A stretch of DNA of 64,000 nucleotides from Arthrobacter woluwensis (GTDB lineage Bacteria > Actinomycetota > Actinomycetes > Actinomycetales > Micrococcaceae). Numbering within the stretch: position 1 is the stretch's first letter; each line of letters begins with the position of its first letter. The notes beneath the pieces were generated by a model. That model saw nothing but the letters and a program-made list of their open reading frames with translations, searched no databases and had not been told where the DNA came from. Shown here piece by piece: positions 1 through 10,539 of the stretch. A program made the position numbers and the translations under genes. The stretch lies in NCBI RefSeq assembly GCF_030816155.1, contig NZ_JAUSXR010000001.1, positions 2,852,001 to 2,916,000 on the forward strand. Direction: 5' to 3'.

Positions 1-819
1 TGCGTCTTCGATCAGGACGAGCCGCTCCTGTGGTCCCGCGAGGCTCAGCAGCGAGGACAGCAAAGTGGTCTTGCCGGAGCCGGTGGCGCCACTGATCAAG
101 AAGTTCATGCGTCGCATCATCAAGGCACGGAGCACACCCTGGAGGTCCGGGGTGAACATCCCGGCCTCGCCGAGTTCGGAGAGAGTGAACCGCTGATCAC
201 GGCGGATCCTGATGGACAGCACGGTGCCGTCGGGCGATAACGGCGGGATGACCGCGTGGACCCGGTAGCCGCCCGGAATCCGCACATCAACGCACGGATT
301 GCCTTCGTCCAGGCGTCTCCCACCGGCCGAGATCAACCGCTGGGCGAGGGCGCGCACCTGTTCTTCATGCCCCAAGGGCACAGCGATCCGCTCCAGCCCG
401 GAACCGCGGTCCCACCAGACGTCGTCGGGACCGTTGACGAAGATGTCGGTGACTCCCGGAACGTCGGCGACCACCTGTAACGGTCCCAGACCTCGCAGTT
501 CCGCGTTGATGCTCTCCACCGCCGCGAGCGCCACGGAAGGCCCCAGGAACCGGCCCGTCGAGTTCACAGCGGCAGCGACCAGCTCGGTGGTCACGGGGCC
601 GGGTGAGCTCAGCACATCCTGGCGGATGGTCTCGAGGAGCGCCTGATCCACGCCGTGTCCGTTCCCGGGACTCTGGGCGAAGCCATCATCCGGGCCGCTG
701 TCGATGGCCGCGAAAGGACGCCGCCGCCGTAGAGTGGCCGAACGGACTGCGCGTCGGCGGCCGCTGTCCGGCCCGGGGAGATCCGACGAGATCCGTCGCT
801 CGTCCGGTGTCTCGGTCAT
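1..819 (-). CDS. tadA: TadA/CpaF-type secretion ATPase, 3' part outside window
   Basis: Partial gene: the start is inside the window and the frame runs open to base 1 (273 codons), so the C-terminal half is missing. The protein would be the cytoplasmic hexameric ATPase that powers Tad/Flp pilus or type II-like secretion. I see the Walker A motif GATGSGKTT near residue 245, preceded by the typical N-terminal CpaF segment (LGPLQVVADVPGVTDIFVNG around residues 110-130 and the arginine-rich RIRRDQRFTLSELG). The ATG overlaps the stop of the upstream CpaE-like gene (ATGA), so both are one operon. The N-terminal 60 residues are basic and low in complexity. Confidence 0.9.
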   Translation of the reverse strand, partial: MTETPDERRISSDLPGPDSGRRRAVRSATLRRRRPFAAIDSGPDDGFAQSPGNGHGVDQALLETIRQDVLSSPGPVTTELVAAAVNSTGRFLGPSVALAAVESINAELRGLGPLQVVADVPGVTDIFVNGPDDVWWDRGSGLERIAVPLGHEEQVRALAQRLISAGGRRLDEGNPCVDVRIPGGYRVHAVIPPLSPDGTVLSIRIRRDQRFTLSELGEAGMFTPDLQGVLRALMMRRMNFLISGATGSGKTTLLSSLLSLAGPQERLVLIEDA

Positions 820-1970
820 CGGGCACCACCTCCGACGTGGGTCAGCACCGCGTGAACCACCTTCCGCACGGGGCGGTCGTGGGCCAGCGCGGGCAGGCGG
901 CCTTCATCCGCCGCAGCGACGACGCCCCGCAAAGGCGGGATCAGGCCGTGATACTCGAGACCCAGCCTCCCAGCGAGCTCTGCCGCTTCCGGACCCCGTC
1001 CTCGGTGAGCCCGGGCCACGAGTCCAGGAGAGGACACCGGCACATGGCCGAGTTCGTTGCTGGCACGGACGGCCGCATTGAGGGTGAGAGGGGCGCACAC
1101 GGTCAACGAATCGCACCACCGCGCGAGCTGGTGCAGGGTGGAATCCGCAAGGTCGAGGATGACCAGGTCATACGCCTTGCGCGCCGCATCCAGGACACGA
1201 GGATCATGAACCGTCGTTCCCGGCTCGACACTGCCAGCCGTCCACGTGAGGACCGAGAAACCCGAGACCTGTGGCAAGGAGTTCGCAAGGCGCTCGGGGC
1301 TGATCGCGCCACCACTCGAATTCAGCTCGGTCCACCCCACTCCCGCGAGTTCCGTGGCGGACAACGCGTATCCCCAGCCGGTGTCCTGGGACGCGGTGTT
1401 CACCAGCACCGCGCGCAATCCCTGCTCAGCCGCCTGCGCCGCCAGCCACACCGCGAGGGTCGAGGTGCCGCTTCCTCCGGAGGCACCCCAGACCCCGGTG
1501 ACCAGCCCGCCGTCGCGCACCGTGCCCATACCGCCGAGGAATTCCGCCAGCCAGCCCATGGCGGCGGGCAGGACACCGACTCGTTCCACGCCCCACATGG
1601 CCGCACGGTCCCACAGCCCGGAGTCATCCTCGGCGCCGAGCAGCGCATCCACCGGCCGACGACGAACCGGCAGTTCCAGCACGTCTCCTCCCACGATCAC
1701 AGCTCTGGACCGGTCCCACTCCGGGAGCGCACTCTGGACGTCTTCCGCGACCCGCAGCCGCACACCGGCCGCAGCGGCAGCAGCCCTCACCGCTTCACGG
1801 ATGACGGCGCGTCCGGTGATCACGAGGAATGGCGCGCTGAAGGGATCCGTTCCGGTGGCAGCCGATACCGGGGATCCGGGGGCGCCCTGCGCGGCCGGGA
1901 AAGGTGCCGTCGCGCTCTGCATACGTCGTTTCATGAATCCAGCGTGCTGGCGAATCGGGCATCCCGGCAT
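816..1970 (-). CDS. CpaE-like / septum-site-determining ATPase of the Tad locus
   Basis: 384 residues in the MinD/ParA superfamily, of the CpaE-like type that sits before tadA in actinobacteria and is thought to help place the pilus machine. It has an N-terminal receiver-like region, then a deviant Walker A (GVWGASGGSGTSTLA) near residue 140, lacking the usual lysine order, and the LVNTASQDTGWGYAL segment. The start at 1970 has GGAG seven bases upstream; a second ATG at 1934 is possible but has no good ribosome site. It overlaps tadA by four bases. Family assignment is firm, the cellular role is from family knowledge. Confidence 0.8.
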   Translation of the reverse strand: MPGCPIRQHAGFMKRRMQSATAPFPAAQGAPGSPVSAATGTDPFSAPFLVITGRAVIREAVRAAAAAAGVRLRVAEDVQSALPEWDRSRAVIVGGDVLELPVRRRPVDALLGAEDDSGLWDRAAMWGVERVGVLPAAMGWLAEFLGGMGTVRDGGLVTGVWGASGGSGTSTLAVWLAAQAAEQGLRAVLVNTASQDTGWGYALSATELAGVGWTELNSSGGAISPERLANSLPQVSGFSVLTWTAGSVEPGTTVHDPRVLDAARKAYDLVILDLADSTLHQLARWCDSLTVCAPLTLNAAVRASNELGHVPVSSPGLVARAHRGRGPEAAELAGRLGLEYHGLIPPLRGVVAAADEGRLPALAHDRPVRKVVHAVLTHVGGGAR

Positions 1971-2066
1971 GGGCCGACTCCGCGATGTGGACAGGCCTCA
2001 CAGCCACTTATCCACACCGCGAGAACCCCGTCGGGAAACGTCGGCGCCACCCGGGAGAATGGAACC

Positions 2067-3785
2067 ATGCACATCCTGATCACCCCCGACGACGACGGCG
2101 GGGCGCACCTGTCCCGTCTCGACGCCTCGGGCGTGACGATCGGCAGTCCGTGGCGGGTCCCTGCGGAGGAGCTCCCCGCGGAGGTGCTGTCGCTCGAAGG
2201 TGAGCAGCCCCGCTGGGTGTGGGACACCGTGCACGACTTCTACCCCCGTCTCCTGGCCGCCGGTGTGCGAGTGGCCAGATGTCACGACATCAGCCTGATC
2301 CGCACGATCCTGCGGTTCTCCTCTCGGGTGGATGCCCCGGACTATGCGGAGATGGCCGCCCGGATCAGCGGTTCCACGGAATATCCCAGCCCCGATGCCG
2401 GCCCTGTGGAGCAGGTCCAGGACAGCCTCTTCGACGCACCGCGCCAAGCCCGGGACCACGAACTGACGCGCCAGGAGTTCGCGGCTCAGCTGAAGGCGAT
2501 CGCGGATTCCACCTCGCCCGTCCGGCTGCGCCTGCTGGTCGCGGCGGAATCGGCGGCGGCACTGGTGGCCACCGAGATGCAGTTCCTGGGCGTTCCGTGG
2601 GACCAGGCGGCCCATCGCAGGCTGCTGGAGGACGTGCTCGGCCCGGAACCTGCCCCCGCACAACGGCCCCGGAAGATGGAGACCCTGGTGGCGGAGATGA
2701 GGGAACTGCTCCGCTCGCCCTCGCTCAACCCGGATTCGCCACAGGATCTGCTGCGGGCGCTGCACCGTAACGGGATCGAAGTGCGGACCACCCGGCAGTG
2801 GGAGCTGCAGGAGTTCAACCATCCCGTGATCGCCCCGTTGCTGGAGTACAAGAAGCTGTCCCGGCTTTACACGGCGAACGGCTGGTCATGGCTGGACAGC
2901 TGGGTGCGTCATGGGCGCTTCAGATCGGATTACGTGGTGGGAGGCGTGGTCACCGGACGATGGTCGTCCCGAGGAGGCGGGGCCCTGCAGATCCCGAAAT
3001 CAGTCCGGAACGCGGTCCGGGCGCTTCCGGGGTACAAGCTGCTGGTCGCCGACGCCTCACAGGTGGAGCCTCGGATTCTGGCGGCGATGTCGGCCGATCA
3101 GGGCATGGCCACCGCCGCCCGCGGTCAGGACCTGTACGCGGAAATCGCCGACGCCGGGTTCGGGGGCAGCCGTTCCTCGGCGAAGGTAGCCCTTCTGGGT
3201 GCGATGTATGGGGCGACCACCGGCGAATCCGCTCGGCTCATGCCCCAGCTGAAGAAGCTGTATCCCGCAGCCATCGGGCTGGTGGAGGACGCCGCCCGGC
3301 GCGGGGAACGCGGGGAATCCGTCTCCACGTGGCTGGGCAGGACCACTCCTCCTCCCGGCGCCGCATGGGACGCGGCCCAGCGGACTCAGACGCAGGAGGA
3401 ACAGCGCCGCGCGGATTCCTGGGCCAGGTCACGAGGCCGGTTCACCCGCAACTTCGTCGTCCAGGGAACCGCGGCGGAATGGGCCGAGTGCTGGCTGGCG
3501 GGAATCAGGTCGCGGCTCCACGAGCTCGGCGCCGCCTTGCCGAGGGCTCGGGAGAGCAATACCGGTGAGGCCGGATCCTCGTCCTGGCCGATCACGGGCC
3601 CCGCGGAACTCGTCTTCTTCCTCCACGACGAGATCATGGTCCACGCTCCCGAAGAGCTCATCCCCGACTGTGTCGAGGCGGTGGAAAGCGCGGCCCGGGA
3701 TGCCGGGCGGCTCCTGTTCGGCACGGCCCCCGTGGACTTTCCGCTCACGGTGGCCGTGGTCGATTCATACGATCAGGCCAAGTGA
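2067..3785 (+). CDS. Bifunctional 3'-5' exonuclease/DNA polymerase, family A (PolI-like)
   Basis: 572 residues, much shorter than PolI (about 900) and without the 5' nuclease. The polymerase signatures are visible: motif A as VADASQVEPR (PolI has DYSQIELR), the finger motif around KVALLGAMYGATTG, and motif C as FLHDEIMVH near the C-terminus. The N-terminal 200 residues correspond to a degenerate exonuclease-like domain. Such stand-alone PolI paralogues are common in actinobacteria and are presumed to act in repair. I chose ATG 2067 because it follows GGGAGAATGG and starts the conserved MHILITPD; the frame is open far upstream only because it shadows the Tad genes on the other strand. No gene lies between its stop and the convergent NUDIX gene. 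Confidence 0.85.
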   Translation: MHILITPDDDGGAHLSRLDASGVTIGSPWRVPAEELPAEVLSLEGEQPRWVWDTVHDFYPRLLAAGVRVARCHDISLIRTILRFSSRVDAPDYAEMAARISGSTEYPSPDAGPVEQVQDSLFDAPRQARDHELTRQEFAAQLKAIADSTSPVRLRLLVAAESAAALVATEMQFLGVPWDQAAHRRLLEDVLGPEPAPAQRPRKMETLVAEMRELLRSPSLNPDSPQDLLRALHRNGIEVRTTRQWELQEFNHPVIAPLLEYKKLSRLYTANGWSWLDSWVRHGRFRSDYVVGGVVTGRWSSRGGGALQIPKSVRNAVRALPGYKLLVADASQVEPRILAAMSADQGMATAARGQDLYAEIADAGFGGSRSSAKVALLGAMYGATTGESARLMPQLKKLYPAAIGLVEDAARRGERGESVSTWLGRTTPPPGAAWDAAQRTQTQEEQRRADSWARSRGRFTRNFVVQGTAAEWAECWLAGIRSRLHELGAALPRARESNTGEAGSSSWPITGPAELVFFLHDEIMVHAPEELIPDCVEAVESAARDAGRLLFGTAPVDFPLTVAVVDSYDQAK

Positions 3786-3869
3786 TGCAGCGTTGCACCT
3801 TTCACAGGCCCCCGGACCGCCACGCGGAACCCCGCCACCATTCAGAACCCGACGGTCAGAGAGCACAGC

Positions 3870-4550
3870 TCAGAGCGTGAAAAAGTGCTTCCGCTCCGGG
3901 TCCCACGGCTTGGCCCACCCGAGGTAGTGGAACGTCTCCTCCAGCAGCTTGCCGGTGAATCCCCAGATGAAGATGTCCTCCACCAGGAAGGCCGGGGATT
4001 CAAAGGTGACCCCGGCTCGCTCCAGGCTGGCCGTGACCCGGTTGGCAGGATCCAGGAGGTCCCGCACGGGGATGCGGAACACCAGGGCCGACTCCCGAGG
4101 ATCCACCACGAACACCGGACTCGCCTCGCGCCACCAGGCCAGGACAGGAGTGACCATGAAATTGCTGTAGGGCAGCGGATGCGACGGCAGAACCCCGACC
4201 ACGTCCACACCGGCCGGGTTCAGACCCGTCTCCTCCACCGCCTCCCGCAGTGCGGCGGCGGCCTCGTCGGCGTCCTCGGGCTCCACTTTGCCGCCGGGGA
4301 AGGCGATCTCCCCCGCGTGGCTGCCGAGCGTCGTCGCGCGCTGAAGCATCAGAAGGTCCAGGTCATCCGGGCCGAGGCTCTGCGGGTCGCGTCCGGCGCT
4401 TTCGGCCGTGGGCGCGAAGAGCATGAGGACCGCGGCGTCGCGGGCGGTGTCGGGCTCGGCGAGCGTGAGCCGCCACCGTGCGCCCAGCTCTTCAGCGAGG
4501 ACGGTTCCGGCCTCGCCGGCGAACCGGCGGAGGTCCTGCAGGGCGCTCAC
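3870..4550 (-). CDS. NUDIX hydrolase, CoA pyrophosphatase type
   Basis: 226 residues from a GTG start whose bases overlap the nth stop (GTGA), so it is translationally coupled to nth. The sequence [19 protein letters not shown] followed by [13 protein letters not shown] is the NUDIX box in the form seen in CoA/acyl-CoA pyrophosphatases (NUDT7/8, YeaB), where RxxxGxxxFPGG-like residues precede the box. It would split CoA derivatives into acyl-phosphopantetheine and 3',5'-ADP, using Mg or Mn. The pairing with nth and the following membrane protein is common in Micrococcaceae-like genomes. Substrate is inferred from the family. Confidence 0.8.
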   Translation of the reverse strand: MSALQDLRRFAGEAGTVLAEELGARWRLTLAEPDTARDAAVLMLFAPTAESAGRDPQSLGPDDLDLLMLQRATTLGSHAGEIAFPGGKVEPEDADEAAAALREAVEETGLNPAGVDVVGVLPSHPLPYSNFMVTPVLAWWREASPVFVVDPRESALVFRIPVRDLLDPANRVTASLERAGVTFESPAFLVEDIFIWGFTGKLLEETFHYLGWAKPWDPERKHFFTL

Positions 4551-5368
4551 GAAGCGGACTCGGCCAGCAGTGCCCGCTGAGAAGCCATCCGGATCTCGGC
4601 CGGATCCTTCACTGCGGCCAGATACGCGGCGCGGAGTTCCTCCTGGCCGGGAGCGAGTTCGTACTTCAGGAGCTTGGCCGCCTTGACGGGGTCCGTCTCG
4701 CCCATGCCGTACGACGGGCACCACTGGGCCACCACGCACGCGCCGCACGCCGGCTTCCGGGAATGGCACACCCTGCGCCCGTGGAACACGACCCTGTGCG
4801 AAAGCTGCGTCCATTCCTTGCGCTCCACCAGCTCGCCCACCTCGCGTTCCACCACCACCGGATCGTCCGAGGTGGTCCACTCGAAGCGCCGGGCGAGGCG
4901 CCCGAAATGCGTGTCGACCGTGATGCCGGGGATGCCGAACGCATTGCCCAGCACCACATTGGCCGTCTTGCGACCCACGCCGGCCAGGGTGATCAGGTCC
5001 TCCACGGTCGGCGGGACCTCGCCGTCGTACTCGTCGACCAGCCGAGTCGCCAGCGCCACGAGGTTCCGCGCCTTGGCCCGGAAGAAACCGGTGGGCTGGA
5101 TGATGGCTTCCAGGTCCGGAAGCTCGGCCTGCGCCATCTCGCGGGGGCCCGGATAGCGGGCGAACAGCGCGGGGGTGATCTGGTTGACCCTCATATCAGT
5201 GGTCTGCGCGGAGAGCACCGTGGCGACCAGCAACTCGAACGGGTTCCGGAAGTCGAGCTCCGGGTGGGCGTACGGATAGAACTCCCCCAGGACCTTGTTG
5301 ATCTTCCGCGCCCGGCGTTTCTTAGCCAGCAGACTTTCGCCGCCGGCCGCCACGGTGTTCTTCGTCAT
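4547..5368 (-). CDS. nth: Endonuclease III, DNA glycosylase/AP lyase
   Basis: 273 residues. It removes oxidised pyrimidines and cuts at abasic sites. The helix-hairpin-helix [17 protein letters not shown] carries the catalytic lysine, and [11 protein letters not shown] carries the catalytic aspartate. The C-terminal [4Fe-4S] loop is complete: [17 protein letters not shown] gives the C-x6-C-x2-C-x5-C spacing. About 20 residues of basic N-terminal extension ([12 protein letters not shown]) and a C-terminal tail of about 40 residues lie outside the usual core. The gene after it starts inside its stop codon, and it follows the proline-rich membrane protein by six bases. Confidence 0.95.
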   Translation of the reverse strand: MTKNTVAAGGESLLAKKRRARKINKVLGEFYPYAHPELDFRNPFELLVATVLSAQTTDMRVNQITPALFARYPGPREMAQAELPDLEAIIQPTGFFRAKARNLVALATRLVDEYDGEVPPTVEDLITLAGVGRKTANVVLGNAFGIPGITVDTHFGRLARRFEWTTSDDPVVVEREVGELVERKEWTQLSHRVVFHGRRVCHSRKPACGACVVAQWCPSYGMGETDPVKAAKLLKYELAPGQEELRAAYLAAVKDPAEIRMASQRALLAESAS

Positions 5369-5374
5369 TGCGGG

Positions 5375-7330
5375 TCAGGAACCCCGCTCGATGCTGCGGA
5401 GGTCGTGCAGCACGCCGATCCGGCCGTCCTCGTTCTGGACCACCAGACCCTGCGGGCCTTCCTGCAGCGCCAGGATCCACTTGCCCGGCTCCAGGTCGAA
5501 CACGGGAGCGCCACTGCGCTCGTCCAGGGCCACGCGCCGTTCCGGCACCGCGAACCAGAAGGCCTGCTGCGCGGGCTGCTCGGCCTCACGGTGCGGGTCG
5601 ACGACGGCGTGAATCGGGTCCGCGGACCCGGAACCTGCGGGAGCGGCCTCCTCAGCCTCTGCCGGCTCCGCAGAGCCGGCAGAGGCGCTGCCCGCCCCAG
5701 TATTCGGTGCACTGCCGGTGTTGAGCGCACTGCGGAGCACCGTGACGTCGGAGTCATCGTCCGGATGGGGAGCGAAGAACTCCTCCTCTTCCGGCTCCTC
5801 GACGGGTTCGTTCAGCGTCGGGACGCCGAGCACGGGCTCCGGAAGCTCAGGAGCTTCGGCCACGCGCGACTGGGCCTCCTTCAGAAGGTCGTCTTCGGAC
5901 GGGCCTTCCGACGCGTCGTAGTCGGCGGTCGCCAGGACTTCGTCGCCCAGGATCGGATCGGACCCGGCGAGCGCCGAGTCGTCCCGCGTCGAGGACGGCT
6001 CCTCCGACGGCACTTCAGCGGCGGCGGCGCCGGCATCGGAACTGGTGACCGTTTCGGGATCGGAACCCGCAGCTCCTGCGGCGGGCGCGGGCGACGGTTC
6101 GTCAGCCGAGGCGGCGGAACCGGCGTCGCGGGCCTCGCCCACACCCTCCCCCAGACCTTCAACGGTACCCTCCGGTGCTCCAGGCGCCTCCGGCGCGCGG
6201 TGCCGCGACCCGGACGGCGAGGCTCCGGCGTCGTCGGTCGGCGATTCCGCCGGCTCGGCAGCCGGCGCACCGTGCCCAGCGGCTGCCGCGCCCACCCCTG
6301 CCGCACCGGCAGCAGCCGGGGCAGCCCAGGCTGAGCCCTGCTGCGACTGCTGCGACTGGTAGCCCTGCGGAGCGTACGGCGACGGCGCACCCTGCGGCGC
6401 ACCGCCCTGTGCCGGGCCACCCGGGTGATTCCCGTAGCCCGGGGTGCTCGGGTACTGCTGCGCAGCGGGACCGGAGTGAGACGGACCGGAGTGCACCGGC
6501 TGCGCGGGACGGTTCGCCGGAGCGGCGTCCCGGGCCACGACGTGAGCGGGCGCTTCGGGACGGCCGGTGAAATCGGCCGCGAACACGGGAATGAAACGCG
6601 CCAGGACGGTCGTCACGAAGAGCAGCGCGGCGCCCAGAAGACTCAGGATCACCGACGTCCAGTTGATGTAGGCGTAATACCCCAGGAACGGCAGGACACT
6701 GAGCCGGCTCAGCGCGCCCAGCAGCGCCAGGGACGCCAGCACCGAGGCGAGCTGGTCGAGGGAGAAGGACCCGAGACGGAGCTTGGTGGTCGGGCTGACC
6801 CGGCGGATGACGAAACCGACCCCGACCGCGAGCGGAAGGATCATGTCCAGCCCGAGGAACTCGAGACTCGGGATGAAGCCGAGACGGCCGAAGTTCCCCA
6901 GGCCATTGCTCACGAGGAGCAGCACGACGGCGACCAGGACGAGCACATCACGGAGAGTCAGAGGGCCGAGGAGGGCCTTTCCACCCTCGGGCTGCTGACT
7001 CACCGAGGCGCCGTGACCCGCACCGGGCGCCTGGGTGTAGCCGGGGCCGGGATATCCAGCGCCCGGCGCCTGCCGGCCGTAGTCGGGCGCGTTCTGCTGA
7101 GGAGCGGGCTGCTGGCCGTACTGCTGTCCCTGCCCGCCCGCGCCTCCGTACGGAGCACCGGCGGAAGTGCCACTCTGCGGACCGCCCTGATACTGTCCCG
7201 GAACCTGCTGCGCCGGCTGCCCTTGCGGCTGGCCCTGGTACTGACCCGGAGGTCCCCAGGGATTCCGCTCCGGGTTCTGCTGGCCAGGCGTTTCCGGCCC
7301 GCCCTGGTTGTTGAACTCTGGCGTTGACAT
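5375..7330 (-). CDS. Large proline/glutamine-rich membrane protein with acidic linker, unknown function
   Basis: 651 residues from ATG 7330, which has AGGAG ten bases upstream. I do not recognise the family. Residues 1-140 are rich in Gly, Gln, Pro and Tyr (repeats such as GQYQGQPQGQPAQQ). Four or five hydrophobic segments follow (about 140-260: DVLVLVAVVLLLVSNGL, LPLAVGVGFVI, LASVLASLALLGAL, SVILSLLGAALLFVTTVL). A long disordered stretch then passes from Pro/Gln-rich to strongly acidic Ala/Glu/Ser. The last 65 residues (AFWFAVPERRVALDE to HDLRSIERGS) look like a small folded beta domain. Probably an envelope protein; the layout suggests a membrane anchor with a long cytoplasmic arm. Confidence 0.7.
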   Translation of the reverse strand: MSTPEFNNQGGPETPGQQNPERNPWGPPGQYQGQPQGQPAQQVPGQYQGGPQSGTSAGAPYGGAGGQGQQYGQQPAPQQNAPDYGRQAPGAGYPGPGYTQAPGAGHGASVSQQPEGGKALLGPLTLRDVLVLVAVVLLLVSNGLGNFGRLGFIPSLEFLGLDMILPLAVGVGFVIRRVSPTTKLRLGSFSLDQLASVLASLALLGALSRLSVLPFLGYYAYINWTSVILSLLGAALLFVTTVLARFIPVFAADFTGRPEAPAHVVARDAAPANRPAQPVHSGPSHSGPAAQQYPSTPGYGNHPGGPAQGGAPQGAPSPYAPQGYQSQQSQQGSAWAAPAAAGAAGVGAAAAGHGAPAAEPAESPTDDAGASPSGSRHRAPEAPGAPEGTVEGLGEGVGEARDAGSAASADEPSPAPAAGAAGSDPETVTSSDAGAAAAEVPSEEPSSTRDDSALAGSDPILGDEVLATADYDASEGPSEDDLLKEAQSRVAEAPELPEPVLGVPTLNEPVEEPEEEEFFAPHPDDDSDVTVLRSALNTGSAPNTGAGSASAGSAEPAEAEEAAPAGSGSADPIHAVVDPHREAEQPAQQAFWFAVPERRVALDERSGAPVFDLEPGKWILALQEGPQGLVVQNEDGRIGVLHDLRSIERGS

Positions 7331-7642
7331 CGGCTGTGTTCTCCTGTCGATGGAGGTCATGCTGCGGACTTGTCACCAGCCTAATGGGCGGACGGCCCGC
7401 CCGGGAGAAGTGTTGCCTGAGAACGCCGAGGCCCCCGCGCCGACGCTCGCTGCGATTTCTCCAGAAAAGCGCCAAATCGCCCGCCACACCCCGTCCCACC
7501 GCTGTCGAGGATCGCCCGGCCGGCTCCACTGCCATATCTGTTCACCGTGGTCCATAGTGTGACCGTCGACACTCATTTGTCGGAGCGGAGGACTAAGGTG
7601 GTCGGTGGAATGCACCTCAACGAAGAAGTAGAAGGATCCAGG
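7331..7642. promoter_or_regulatory. Divergent intergenic region before acs and the membrane protein gene
   Basis: 312 bases between two divergent starts, so it must hold both promoters. I see a TGTGACCGTCGACACT stretch at 7558 whose right half is too poor to call a Crp site, and AAGGA before the acs start. No coding signal, repeat or hairpin stood out. Confidence 0.4.
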
Positions 7643-9613
<1,971 letters not shown>

Positions 9614-9617
9614 GGGC

Positions 9618-9649
9618 GGCCGGGGCGGGCCACCCGGCCCGCCCCGGCC
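9618..9649 (+). terminator. Hairpin after acs
   Basis: Perfect 14-bp stem (9618-9631 with 9636-9649) and an ACCC loop, five bases after the acs stop. No T-run follows, as is common in high-GC actinobacteria. Confidence 0.7.
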
Positions 9650-9658
9650 CGGCCGGTC

Positions 9659-9711
9659 GACGACGGCGAGTGCGCACTCTCAGCGCGAGGGTGCACACCC
9701 GCCGTCGTCTC
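9659..9711. repeat. Imperfect intergenic palindrome beginning GACGACGGCG
   Basis: The arms begin GACGACGGCG and end CGCCGTCGTC and pair over about 22 bases with three mismatches. It lies just behind the acs terminator and before the ABC gene. The GACGACGGCG arm tip also occurs in the palindrome at 41963. It may be a second terminator or a small dispersed palindrome. Confidence 0.55.
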
Positions 9712-9795
9712 TTTCATACCGGGGTATGAACCACCCCGCTCAGACTCCGCTCCTGCTCCGATGTGCCTTTCTCCGCGCTTCGGAAGACTGGAGTC

Positions 9796-10539
9796 ATGAC
9801 CACGATCCTCCACGCCAGAGACCTGTCCCTCTCCTACCCCGGCGCGTCGCTCCCGGCGCTTGACTCCGTCAGCCTGAGCATCGGCCACGGTGAGTCGGTG
9901 GCGATCATGGGCGCCTCAGGTTCGGGCAAGACGTCCCTCCTCCACTGCCTGGCCGGCATCATCCGGCCGGCCAGTGGTTCCATCACCTTCGTCTCCAGCG
10001 CCGGGCCACTTCAGGTCGAGACCCTCGACGACGGCGCCCGCGCCCGGTTGCGCCGCGAGGAATTCGGCTTCGTCTTCCAGCAGGGACTCCTGCTCCACGA
10101 ACTGACGGCCCTGGAGAACGTGGCGGTGGCCCGCATGCTCAACGGCGTCCCCCGGGCGCACGCCGAGGAGGAGGCCGTCCGCTGGCTGGCCCACCTCGGC
10201 CTGGCCGGGATGGAGAACCGCAGGCTCGGCGAGCTGTCCGGCGGTCAGGCGCAGCGCGTGGCGATCGCCCGGGCCCAGATCACCGGCGCCCGCCTGATCT
10301 TCGCGGACGAGCCCACCGGCGCCCTCGACTCGACCACGTCCACCGAGGTCCTCGACCTGCTGCTCGGCACGGTCGGGGAAGGACGCACCCTCGTGATGGT
10401 CACCCACGATCCCGAGGTCGCCCGCCGCTGCGGCCGCATCGTGACCCTGAGCGATGGCCGGATCGTCTCCGACACGGGCTCCCCCGCCTCCGCCTCAGCT
10501 CCGGGGGCCTTCGGCCTCGGAAGCGGTGCGGCCCGATGA
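9796..10539 (+). CDS. ABC transporter ATP-binding protein, LolD/MacB type
   Basis: 247 residues. It is the ATPase partner of the FtsX-like permease that follows and overlaps it by ATGA. Walker A GASGSGKTSL (about residue 37), Q-loop GFVFQQGLLL, signature LSGGQAQRVAIARA and Walker B RLIFADEPTGALD are all canonical. Genes of this class drive lipoprotein extraction, antimicrobial-peptide resistance or mechanotransmission instead of ordinary uptake. ATG 9796 was chosen because the conserved ILHARDLSLSY begins shortly after it. What it acts on cannot be told from the sequence. Confidence 0.9.
   Translation: MTTILHARDLSLSYPGASLPALDSVSLSIGHGESVAIMGASGSGKTSLLHCLAGIIRPASGSITFVSSAGPLQVETLDDGARARLRREEFGFVFQQGLLLHELTALENVAVARMLNGVPRAHAEEEAVRWLAHLGLAGMENRRLGELSGGQAQRVAIARAQITGARLIFADEPTGALDSTTSTEVLDLLLGTVGEGRTLVMVTHDPEVARRCGRIVTLSDGRIVSDTGSPASASAPGAFGLGSGAAR

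Noticed and set aside
2008..2016. TTATCCACA, a DnaA-box-like 9-mer
   Set aside because: A single copy with no cluster, no AT-rich unwinding region and no origin genes nearby.
603..2066. Long plus-strand open frame joined to the polymerase gene (would give 1060 residues)
   Set aside because: It is the shadow of the CpaE-like and TadA genes on the minus strand; polymerase homology and a ribosome site begin at 2067.
7558..7573. Crp site before acs
   Set aside because: Left half TGTGA is good but the right half ACACT does not match TCACA.
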